NCBI GenBank assembly: GCA_002434335.1
Contig: DJJW01000010.1
Location: forward strand, 89,130 to 95,029
Direction: 5' to 3'
Length of the DNA: 5,900 bases
Origin: Lachnoclostridium sp. UBA6558
Lineage (GTDB): Bacteria > Bacillota > Clostridia > Lachnospirales > Lachnospiraceae
Made by a program: the position numbers and the translations under genes. The notes under the pieces were generated by a model. It was not told the DNA's origin. It was given only the letters and a program-made list of their open reading frames with translations, and made no database searches. Positions 1-5,011 of this stretch are shown here, one piece after another; position 1 is the first letter of the stretch; each line of letters starts with the position of its first letter.

Positions 1-210
1 CTTTTTCATAACATACACCATTGTATATCGCAGTCAAACTGTGATACTGCCGCAGATTTTATCTATACAAAGTAATTCATCTGTAAGCGGCAACCTTTCT
101 TCTATAATTTTTACATAAAAGCTTTTGATACTGATATTATCTGCTGCTGATATGCATCTGTCTGCAGGCAGAATTCAATAGTGATATAATAATCCACTTA
201 CCTGTACATG
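1..210. other. Left-edge stretch without an intact gene
   Basis: No complete reading frame with a ribosome binding site is visible here. On the minus strand, three short open pieces follow one another in different frames: 197-111 (starting GTG, beginning VDYYITIEFC), about 116-40 (containing KIIEERLPLTDELL) and about 60-1 (containing YHSLTAIYNGVCYEK). Each reads like protein, so this may be a decayed gene running off the left edge, but short open stretches also arise by chance in such AT-rich DNA. An imperfect inverted repeat around the CTGCAG at 162-167 has no T-run, so it is not a convincing terminator for the transporter gene that ends at 211. Confidence 0.2.
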
Positions 211-624
211 TTATAATACTAATACAAGCATTCCGATTGTAATTATTACACCGCCTATAATGGTTTTGGCATTGAGTGGTTCACCGAGAAATAAAAATGC
301 GAGAATCATAGTTATAACAACGCTGAATTTGTCAATTGGAACAACTTTGGAAGCATCTCCTATTTGCAGTGCTTTGAAATAGCATAACCAAGAAAGCCCC
401 GTTGCTATACCGGATAAAATAAGAAATATCCAGCTCTTTTGTGTTATGTCCGGTATTTCTTTATATTTACCTGTCAGGAAAACTATAAGCCAAGCCATGA
501 ATAGTACAACAATGGTTCTTATAGCAGTACCTACATTGGAATTCACGTTTTTCATACCGGTTTTCGCAAGGATTGAGGTTAATGCTGCAAAAAAAGCTGA
601 CAATAATGCGTAAAATATCCACAT
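211..624 (-). CDS. Half-size EamA/DMT-superfamily membrane transporter
   Basis: This is a 137-residue integral membrane protein that fits a single EamA repeat of the drug/metabolite transporter superfamily. About five hydrophobic segments are visible, near residues 3-21, 33-51, 64-86, 95-113 and 118-137. The C-terminal half carries the typical EamA pattern: IDKFSVVITMILAFLFLGE, then a glycine-rich last helix (GGVIITIGM). Full-length EamA exporters have two such repeats in about 280-300 residues. One-repeat proteins of about 140 residues are a known bacterial subgroup (COG2510-like) and are presumed to act as dimers. The substrate cannot be told from sequence. The ATG at 624 follows a GGGAGAG ribosome binding site at a good distance. 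The gene is last in a minus-strand cluster but also has a candidate promoter of its own (651-679) with a palindrome over the -35, so separate repressor control is plausible. Confidence 0.85.
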   Translation of the reverse strand: MWIFYALLSAFFAALTSILAKTGMKNVNSNVGTAIRTIVVLFMAWLIVFLTGKYKEIPDITQKSWIFLILSGIATGLSWLCYFKALQIGDASKVVPIDKFSVVITMILAFLFLGEPLNAKTIIGGVIITIGMLVLVL

Positions 625-628
625 TTTA

Positions 629-715
629 CTATCTCTCCCTTCTCTGTTCTATTGTATACAAAAGAGTTGAAATACTCAAGTATTTTTTTATTTGTAAAAA
701 ATAGGTGCCGAGCAT
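629..715 (-). CDS. Possible 28-residue small ORF upstream of the transporter
   Basis: An ATG at 715 is preceded by a near-perfect AAGGAGG (725-731) with a 9-base spacer, and the frame stays open for 28 codons to a TAG at 629-631. That stop lies four bases before the ATG of the EamA gene. The peptide begins MLGTYFLQIKKYLSIS and ends TIEQRRER; I do not recognise it. It could be a translated leader or small protein coupled to the transporter. It could instead be a leftover ribosome binding site from a lost gene. Against it, a good promoter for the transporter (651-679) and a palindrome lie inside this frame. For it, the binding site is one of the strongest in the window and otherwise serves no gene. 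Confidence 0.3.
   Translation of the reverse strand: MLGTYFLQIKKYLSISTLLYTIEQRRER
651..679 (-). promoter_or_regulatory. Candidate sigma-A promoter of the EamA gene
   Basis: Read on the minus strand, TTGAGT (674-679) and TACAAT (651-656) are separated by exactly 17 bases. They match the -35 consensus at four of six positions and the -10 at five of six. The predicted start, near 644, would give a leader of about 20 bases holding just the ribosome binding site. This is an inference from sequence only. Confidence 0.5.
670..685. promoter_or_regulatory. 16-bp palindrome over the -35, candidate operator
   Basis: The sequence aaatactcaagtattt is an inverted repeat with two perfect 7-base arms around a CA centre. 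It covers the -35 hexamer of the promoter for the EamA transporter. Such placement is typical of a dimeric repressor site, for example of the MarR, HxlR or TetR type, that blocks RNA polymerase. No regulator gene is in the window, so the binding protein is unknown. Confidence 0.4.
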
Positions 716-746
716 TGCTACAAACCTCCTTCTCCCTAACTAGCTG

Positions 747-1562
747 CTACTCATAATATTTTACTGTTTTTGCCGAAAAACCATAATATCCTTCTTCAAA
801 TACTTTCCTTAATCCTTGTATCCCATTCTTTTGCCAGCATTCCACTAAATAAAACATTCCGCTCATACAGGCAAATTTATCATAGTAATTGCCATAAATA
901 GCATCATACAGATATTGGTCCTGTTCTTGTTTCTCTGTTGCTTTAATTGCTTCTTGCATCTTTTTTCCGGCGGCTTCTTTTACTTTACTCCATCGCTCCT
1001 CTTTCCAGTCAATGGAACTGATGTCTTTATCTTCAAAAGAAACCAAATGAGCAAAACCTTCATGAAAAGTGTTAGCATCAAGATTCGTAAAGTAACAATC
1101 ACTTAATGTATCCTCATCAATACCTGTAACTGTCTCACCTATACAGATATGGCACAATTCATGGGTTAATAAATTATGAATAACCGATCTCATCTTACAA
1201 TGCCCCTCATACTTCACCCATAACCCAAGGTCCAGAATGACATGATTATACCCGTCTGGAGCTTTTAGCACAGTTGCATCATTAGGTTCAGGAAACCCTA
1301 CAATAAGGTTTATTGTTACCTCACCGATTATGCGCTTCCATTCCGGAAAAATAGCTTCCCATATATTTAGATTGCAGGGTATGAAATTCTCAATGATTTC
1401 TTTGATTTCCGAATAGATTCTACTCACCGCTTCAATATGTTCCTTGTCATAGGATGGGTTCTGAAAACAATATCCTTCTTTTTTAAAGTACCAGTTGTCA
1501 GAGAATACATCGACTGATTTCCCTTCTATATAGGTTTTCACGATAGCTGATTCTAATTTCAT
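747..1562 (-). CDS. Putative HExxH zinc metallopeptidase (gluzincin-like)
   Basis: This 271-residue protein has no visible signal peptide or membrane segment, so it is probably cytoplasmic. THELCH at residues 133-138 is an HExxH zinc motif with H134, E135 and H138. About 30 residues on, FHEGFAH (166-172) supplies E168 as the likely third zinc ligand, an arrangement seen in gluzincin peptidases. The hydrophobic stretch before HExxH (VIHNLLTHELCH) also fits an active-site helix. I cannot name the exact family; it resembles domain-of-unknown-function peptidases such as DUF2268/DUF5700. The ATG at 1562 is chosen because AAAGGA sits five bases upstream. The frame opens further to a TTG at 1598, whose ribosome binding site is weaker. 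It lies 95 bases after the acetyltransferase stop with no terminator between, so co-transcription is likely. The substrate is unknown. Annotation as a peptidase is an inference from the zinc motif. Confidence 0.65.
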   Translation of the reverse strand: MKLESAIVKTYIEGKSVDVFSDNWYFKKEGYCFQNPSYDKEHIEAVSRIYSEIKEIIENFIPCNLNIWEAIFPEWKRIIGEVTINLIVGFPEPNDATVLKAPDGYNHVILDLGLWVKYEGHCKMRSVIHNLLTHELCHICIGETVTGIDEDTLSDCYFTNLDANTFHEGFAHLVSFEDKDISSIDWKEERWSKVKEAAGKKMQEAIKATEKQEQDQYLYDAIYGNYYDKFACMSGMFYLVECWQKNGIQGLRKVFEEGYYGFSAKTVKYYE

Positions 1563-1657
1563 CTTTTTCCTTTCTGTAAATCCATATTTTCGTTTCAAGA
1601 TTCCTGCATTAATAACTTATAATCAAGTTTTGGAATTCGACTTATCTTCTTTATAGA

Positions 1658-2128
1658 CTACTTCACTCTATCCAATTTATAATAAGATAATATTGTATCA
1701 TCATAAAGATGAACAAATCCCAGTTTCTCCAGCACATGTTTACTTCTATAATTCCTATGTACCGCATCGGCATAGATTGTTTTTAGGTTCAATGTCTCAA
1801 AGCCGTATGCCAGGATAAGTCTTTCTGCTTCTGTACCATAACCTTTGTTTTTAACTTTATCCTCAGACATGACAATGCTTAGGGTTGCACAGGCATTTAC
1901 ATTATCAACACGTTTTAACTGGATTTCACCAATTATAACATCATCACAGACAATAGCAAAAAATATCCTGGAAGCGTCCAGTACCTTCAGGTCATAATAC
2001 TGATTCACTTTTTCTTCATTATATACATATTCTGCTTCTGTCATCATAGGATCAGAAATGTATTTCCTATAGAATTCATGACATCTTACCCTTGTATATG
2101 GCAAAAGGGATATCTTCTTACCTTGCAT
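1658..2128 (-). CDS. GNAT-family N-acetyltransferase (RimJ/RimL-like)
   Basis: This is a 156-residue cytoplasmic enzyme of the Gcn5-related family, which transfers acetyl from acetyl-CoA to an amine. The acetyl-CoA pyrophosphate loop is visible as KNKGYGTEAERL (92-103), matching the family's (Q/R)xxGx(G/A) motif A. The motif-B region HRNYRSKHVLEKLGF (124-138) is typical of the RimJ/RimL branch, which acetylates protein N-termini, antibiotics or small amines. The length is normal for one GNAT domain. The ATG at 2128 is supported by AAAGGAG at 2138-2144 with a 9-base spacer. The gene is first in the minus-strand cluster leading to the metallopeptidase and the transporter. The substrate cannot be predicted, and genomic co-location does not define one. 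Confidence 0.88.
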   Translation of the reverse strand: MQGKKISLLPYTRVRCHEFYRKYISDPMMTEAEYVYNEEKVNQYYDLKVLDASRIFFAIVCDDVIIGEIQLKRVDNVNACATLSIVMSEDKVKNKGYGTEAERLILAYGFETLNLKTIYADAVHRNYRSKHVLEKLGFVHLYDDTILSYYKLDRVK

Positions 2129-2203
2129 GTTCTTACTCTCCTTTGCTACTAATCTCCCAACATCCTATTTTTTGGTATAAATTATCTTTCTGAACTCATT
2201 TTA

Positions 2204-2232
2204 ATTATAGCTATCTTCATGCAATACTTCTA
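2204..2232 (-). promoter_or_regulatory. Candidate promoter of the acetyltransferase cluster
   Basis: On the minus strand, a perfect TATAAT (2204-2209) lies 17 bases after TAGAAG (2227-2232), a poor -35 with three of six matches. Transcription would begin near 2197, about 70 bases before the GNAT start. The rest of the divergent region 2129-2372 holds the opposing promoter and no gene. Confidence 0.35.
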
Positions 2233-2309
2233 TAAAGTAATACTTGAACTAGCTCAATCATTCTTTGAGTGGCTTTTTTTTACCTATATCAAATTATTGT
2301 AATATACTG

Positions 2310-2315
2310 TATAAT
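2310..2315 (+). promoter_or_regulatory. Candidate -10 element of the SdpI-family gene
   Basis: A perfect TATAAT lies about 58 bases before the plus-strand start at 2373. I see no good -35 at 16-18 bases upstream, and the surrounding sequence is very AT-rich, so chance matches are easy. It is the best candidate in the stretch. Confidence 0.3.
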
Positions 2316-2372
2316 AATATAGACTTCTTGATTTGTTATATTTCATATTATTATCAAAAGGAGGAATCCGTT

Positions 2373-2753
2373 ATGTTATTTATCTTTTTAAGTATTTGGA
2401 TTTTCATTGCTCTTCCTCTATTAATGGCATTCGTATGCATTTCTATGAACAGTTCAATACGGGATAATCGTAATAAAAGTGCCGGTTACAAAACCAAAGC
2501 TTCTTTAAAATCCCAGAGTAACTGGAATATGGCTAACAGAACCTTTGGTTATTGCTCATTTATTATTACCTTCTTAAACATAATAGCTCTTATTCTGACA
2601 TATAAGGTACTTATTCCAAGAAACCTTATAGATTCTGGAGTCCAGAGTTTATATATTAATTCTTTCGTTTTTATATTAAGTATTTCAGGATCGATCATTT
2701 TTACCGAACTCAAGTTAAAAAAATATATAAAAGCTGATTCTGAACAACTTTAA
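2373..2753 (+). CDS. SdpI/YhfL-family integral membrane protein
   Basis: This 126-residue membrane protein has three predicted transmembrane segments (about 2-24, 59-80 and 92-113). Between the first two is a cytoplasmic-type loop with the SdpI-family signature: SAGYKTKASLKS, then W51 and the A-N-R of MANRTFGY (53-60). This corresponds to the family pattern G-Y-(R/K)-T ... W ... A-N. In Bacillus subtilis, SdpI is the immunity protein against the SdpC toxin and also sequesters the SdpR repressor. Most family members are uncharacterised, and no sdpA, sdpB, sdpC or sdpR homologue is here, so immunity is only a possibility. The ATG at 2373 has an excellent AAAAGGAGG (2356-2364) with an 8-base spacer. 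An in-frame upstream ATG at 2265 has no such site and is rejected. The stop codon directly abuts a ferredoxin remnant. Confidence 0.8.
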   Translation: MLFIFLSIWIFIALPLLMAFVCISMNSSIRDNRNKSAGYKTKASLKSQSNWNMANRTFGYCSFIITFLNIIALILTYKVLIPRNLIDSGVQSLYINSFVFILSISGSIIFTELKLKKYIKADSEQL

Positions 2754-3074
2754 TATGTCTGTTATAAAACAACCGATGGTTGTACCGGTTGTTCCTGGTG
2801 CAGCAAAGAATGCACAACAAGGAAATATCAGTATGTCTGATAAGAAGCCCATTTTTCATGATAAATGTGTCCTCTGTATGCGTTGTATCTATGGTTGTCC
2901 CCATAACTCAGTTACTCCGGGAATCGGTAAATTCCTTGTCTTAAAGAACGGTTATAATCTGAAAAAGATTTCTGCCCATACTGCCCATCTAAAAGTATTT
3001 CCACCGGTAAAAACATGACAAAAGGGGTCTTGTTAGTGGGTGTACGAAAATATCTTGAAAAATATTATTTATAA
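2754..3074 (+). pseudogene. Truncated, frame-disrupted 2x[4Fe-4S] ferredoxin remnant
   Basis: Read in one frame from 2754, the DNA encodes DGCTGCSWCSKEC, a complete CxxCxxCxxxC iron-sulfur motif with Cys codons at 2781, 2790, 2799 and 2811. That frame ends at a TGA at 2838. Near 2823 the coding sense passes to the +1 frame, which carries the second motif CVLCMRCIYGCP (Cys codons at 2866, 2875, 2884 and 2896) followed by GIGKFLVLKNGYNL. At the A-run 2962-2966 the sense appears to return to the first frame, giving a tail that ends VGVRKYLEKYYL with a stop at 3072-3074. Together the pieces resemble the C-terminal ferredoxin part of an EFR1-type flavodoxin-ferredoxin protein. There is no start codon or ribosome binding site, and the flavodoxin half is missing because the SdpI-family gene ends right at the junction. 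The pair of opposite single-base shifts could be decay or sequencing error; the missing N-terminus indicates a true remnant. The intact frame 2755-3018 (87 codons) would contain only one cluster and an out-of-frame beginning, so I do not call it a gene. Confidence 0.7.
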
Positions 3075-3093
3075 TTCAGAATTTCGATATGTA

Positions 3094-3738
3094 TCAGTAA
3101 GTTTCATTACGAACGAGCTTACTATCAAAGGTATAAAGGAAGGATAACACGAACACAAACAACTGAAGTGTATAAATAACCAGCCTCTCAGATAATCCCA
3201 GTATATTAAGCTCCATTCCCATGCCTATGGGATTGGTTGCCCCAAATATAGTAATAAGGAATGCTGTAAAGAGGCAGATTAGTCCAAGGATTTTTAGTTT
3301 ATCTTTTCTCAGGTAGCCAAAGGCAATTATAAAAGTTGAGAGAATCGTAGTAAACACTACTACTACCGTAACAATAAGATGCATCATATTCTGAACGTTC
3401 ATTTCATTTTTATCGCCTGTTAAAGGAAATAGGTTATAACCAACCACCGTTGTGACTGCCATAACAAAAAACAGGATATAACCTATCCGAGTAACTAAAT
3501 GATTTTCTTTCCAGGTTCGTAAAATCATCCCTATAGTGAATACTAGAAAAGTTACTCCATAAATCAATGTGAATACTCTTAATAAATTTGCATTAGGTGC
3601 ACCATCTGCAGTCAGAGAACTAATATCTGTTGTAATTGGATTATATTCTTTCCATAACATCTGTCCTAAAAATACATGCAAATAATAAAAGAAAGCACTT
3701 ATCATACCTAAAGGCATAAGGCATTTTGTAATTTTCAT
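3094..3738 (-). CDS. DUF998-family integral membrane protein
   Basis: This is a 214-residue protein with six predicted membrane helices (about 7-27, 52-74, 83-105, 119-141, 147-169 and 183-204). Family signposts are visible in order: ITTDISSLTADGAPNANL (35-52) after helix 1, the NLFPLTGD turn (102-109) after helix 3, a histidine at the start of helix 4 (MMHL) and GLSERLVIY (181-189) at the last helix. This is the DUF998 pattern. The family is common in Firmicutes and Actinobacteria, and its biochemical role is not established. The ATG at 3738 is preceded by GGAAAGGA. The gene converges on the ferredoxin remnant, with only 19 bases between their stops and no clear shared terminator. Its upstream neighbour is a MITE, and it is probably transcribed alone. 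Confidence 0.8.
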   Translation of the reverse strand: MKITKCLMPLGMISAFFYYLHVFLGQMLWKEYNPITTDISSLTADGAPNANLLRVFTLIYGVTFLVFTIGMILRTWKENHLVTRIGYILFFVMAVTTVVGYNLFPLTGDKNEMNVQNMMHLIVTVVVVFTTILSTFIIAFGYLRKDKLKILGLICLFTAFLITIFGATNPIGMGMELNILGLSERLVIYTLQLFVFVLSFLYTFDSKLVRNETY

Positions 3739-3830
3739 AACATTCCTTTCCGTTCTTGAAGCGTCCTTATTTTTCGTTCTTATTTTGCATTCCTATATAA
3801 CTATTTTTTCTGTCAGTAACTTTAGGTTCT

Positions 3831-3836
3831 ATTATA
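3831..3836 (-). promoter_or_regulatory. Candidate -10 element of the DUF998 gene
   Basis: On the minus strand a perfect TATAAT lies about 92 bases before the DUF998 start and about 75 bases inside the left end of the MITE. The -35 region is weak, so this is tentative. If it is right, the MITE inserted just upstream of the promoter and left it intact. Confidence 0.3.
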
Positions 3837-3911
3837 CAACTGCTCTTACATAAAAACTATTCTTACAATAATTTATCGTTTGGATTGTTATATTTTTTCT
3901 TTGCATCTTAA

Positions 3912-3959
3912 GGTATGTCTGAAAACTCATTGTACCGTTCTGAATGTACCACTTTGTGG
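3912..3959 (+). repeat. Left terminal inverted repeat of the MITE
   Basis: This 48-base arm contains the near-terminal block TGTCTGAAAAC (3916-3926) and the subterminal 11-mer CCACTTTGTGG (3949-3959). The 22 bases between the two match the other arm at about ten positions. The 11-mer is itself a small CCAC/GTGG hairpin and is a plausible transposase-binding site. Confidence 0.65.
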
Positions 3960-4034
3960 TATTCTGCGTTGCAATGTTGGGAACGTAACACCACTGCCCT
4001 AAAATCGCGCCTTGCTGTTTTTGCAAATTGCCTC

Positions 4035-4083
4035 CCACAAAGTGGATCCTCCAATCCGACACAAGCCGTTTTCAGACACACCC
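4035..4083 (-). repeat. Right terminal inverted repeat of the MITE
   Basis: This 49-base arm mirrors the left arm. It has CCACAAAGTGG at 4035-4045 and GTTTTCAGACACACCC at the outer end (4068-4083), with one extra G/C base relative to the left tip. Conserved outer and inner blocks with a diverged middle suggest that these two blocks are the functional sites. Confidence 0.65.
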
Positions 4084-4122
4084 TAGTTAATAGAAAATAT
4101 ATACGTGCAGTATGTATAAGAT

Positions 4123-4164
4123 AAAAAAGCGTAATTTTAGGATCATCATATCCTTTAATCACGC
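4123..4164 (-). terminator. Intrinsic terminator of the Ntn hydrolase gene
   Basis: A 15-base inverted repeat (4129-4143 with 4150-4164, 6-base loop) is followed on the minus strand by six U residues (4123-4128). In the minus-strand transcript, 13 of 15 positions pair, one of them as a G-U wobble that would be an A-C mismatch on the plus strand. This supports minus-strand action. It begins about 40 bases after the stop at 4207. A five-T run also follows on the plus side, so it may work in both directions. Confidence 0.8.
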
Positions 4165-4206
4165 CTTTTTGATAAAATAATATATATAATATTTAAATTG
4201 TTAAAA

Positions 4207-4779
4207 TCAATCTTTAATCTTTAATTTTTTAGTGAATATATTACTGTTTACCCCTGCATCTATAGTGGCAATATATCGTATATAATCATTCATTGTTGTT
4301 TCTATCGCTTTTTCAGCCCTATAATACATTGGGTATTGTACGGCATTTTTCTGAATATCACTGCCAAGAGTTATATATTTAATTTCCTCATCATCTACCG
4401 GCGAAAAATTATTTATCTCATATTGATCTGCAGATGTAAAACCAAAGAGAAGGATTCTGTCATTCTCCCTGCCTGCAACTAGAAACGATACCTTACTATC
4501 CTCAATTCCTTTTGCAAGTTCACACAGGTCATAGATAACTGTTGTAGGTTTTAATGTATTAACCACAACCTTCGACTCTTCTGCTAATCTGCGATATTCA
4601 TTCAGGATATATTCGCAGTCTTCTATCATTCCAATGTATCCGACGATACAATCGTCATTAAGGTATATTATTTTCTCATAATCTTCAGATTTTATTTCAC
4701 TGGTTTCAAAATCAAGAGCAGTTCCATCACACTTTACAACTACTCTGTTCCTATTTGCTACTGCCATTACAATACTCAA
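4207..4779 (-). CDS. Proteasome-like Ntn hydrolase with predicted N-terminal serine
   Basis: This 190-residue protein reads like a 20S proteasome/HslV-fold subunit. It begins MSIVMAVANRNRVVVKCDG, then EKIIYLNDDCIVGYIGM (35-51), VSFLVAGRENDRILLFGF (97-114) and YITLGSD (135-141). These parallel the beta-subunit blocks TTxVG...D17, K33-(I/L)-(F/Y), the glycine-rich strand, SFLVAG and IGSG. If the initiator Met is removed, Ser1 takes the place of catalytic Thr1, D17 falls exactly at the proteasome Asp17 position, and K35 fits Lys33 with a two-residue insertion. The start is TTG at 4779, chosen because AAGGAG (4786-4791) lies six bases upstream; the next ATG is four codons on and too far from that site. 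B. subtilis CodW (ClpQ) is a known precedent for an N-terminal Ser nucleophile in this fold. No ATPase partner is in the window. It appears to be a single-gene unit with its own promoter and terminator. Peptidase activity and the substrate are inferred, not shown. Confidence 0.72.
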   Translation of the reverse strand: MSIVMAVANRNRVVVKCDGTALDFETSEIKSEDYEKIIYLNDDCIVGYIGMIEDCEYILNEYRRLAEESKVVVNTLKPTTVIYDLCELAKGIEDSKVSFLVAGRENDRILLFGFTSADQYEINNFSPVDDEEIKYITLGSDIQKNAVQYPMYYRAEKAIETTMNDYIRYIATIDAGVNSNIFTKKLKIKD

Positions 4780-4827
4780 TTTTATCTCCTTCGCTTACGC
4801 TGTTCTTTTGCGATTACTATTCTCCAT

Positions 4828-4839
4828 ATCATATATGAT
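4828..4839. promoter_or_regulatory. 12-bp perfect palindrome in the Ntn hydrolase leader
   Basis: ATCATATATGAT is self-complementary and lies about 50 bases upstream of the TTG start, downstream of the candidate promoter. Beside it are two near-identical copies of GTTTCAATG (4840-4858, the first with an extra T). It could be an operator or chance in AT-rich sequence. Confidence 0.2.
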
Positions 4840-4908
4840 GTTTTCAATGGTTTCAATGTTTACAGGAATCTTAATTTATATACTGTTTATCTTATAGATC
4901 AGATAAAG

Positions 4909-4917
4909 ATTATAACA
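4909..4917 (-). promoter_or_regulatory. Extended -10 promoter of the Ntn hydrolase gene
   Basis: On the minus strand TGTTATAAT is a perfect extended -10 (TG, one base, TATAAT). No good -35 is seen, which extended -10 promoters tolerate. Transcription would start near 4902, leaving a leader of about 120 bases before the TTG start. The rest of the 4780-5011 gap shows no other gene. Confidence 0.5.
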
Positions 4918-5011
4918 CAATTTTTATTATAAAGAACAGCACAATGCCAAAATAAGAACTGTCATCATTCACATTCCGCAAATAGTAATAGCATCTTAAT
5001 ATCTCGCCAGG

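Larger units (their letters stand above)
3912..4083. mobile_element. 172-bp MITE-like non-autonomous element
   Basis: The ends form inverted repeats: the left begins GGTATGTCTGAAAAC and the right, reversed, begins GGGTGTGTCTGAAAAC. The similarity continues inward for 48-49 bases and closes with the same 11-mer, CCACTTTGTGG at 3949-3959 and its reverse complement at 4035-4045, at matching distances from both ends. The interior is visibly richer in G and C than the flanks and encodes no transposase. Frames open across it on both strands lack ribosome binding sites and are by-products. This is the expected form of a miniature element moved in trans by a related insertion sequence. No exact target duplication abuts the ends; TTAA occurs at 3908-3911 and again at 4087-4090, three bases outside the right end. 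The parent family is not identified. Confidence 0.7.

Noticed and set aside
915..1106. Plus-strand 63-codon frame
   Set aside because: It lies wholly inside the metallopeptidase gene on the other strand, with no ribosome binding site.
1563..1598. TTG start 12 codons upstream of the chosen metallopeptidase start
   Set aside because: Its ribosome binding site is weak, whereas AAAGGA sits properly before the internal ATG at 1562. The short lysine- and arginine-rich extension has no evident role.
2253..2281. Hairpin-like CTCAA/TTGAG followed by eight T residues on the plus strand
   Set aside because: It has only about five base pairs without a bulge, and no plus-strand gene lies upstream that it could end. 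It is probably chance in the divergent intergenic region.
2710..2904. Minus-strand 64-codon frame
   Set aside because: It is antisense to the SdpI end and to the ferredoxin remnant, whose cysteine motifs show the true coding strand.
3832..4162. Open frames of 69-84 codons on both strands across 3832-4162
   Set aside because: They lie mostly inside the inverted-repeat element, overlap each other, have no ribosome binding sites and have no recognisable domain. The MITE explains them.
4795..4875. Minus-strand frame reading IETIENIIYDMENSNRKRTA with a stop just before the Ntn hydrolase ribosome binding site
   Set aside because: It has no usable start with a ribosome binding site and begins right after a stop. 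It is more likely leader sequence than a gene remnant.
4780..4917. Riboswitch in the 120-base leader of the Ntn hydrolase gene
   Set aside because: No known riboswitch core or leader terminator is recognisable; only short repeats and one palindrome are present.
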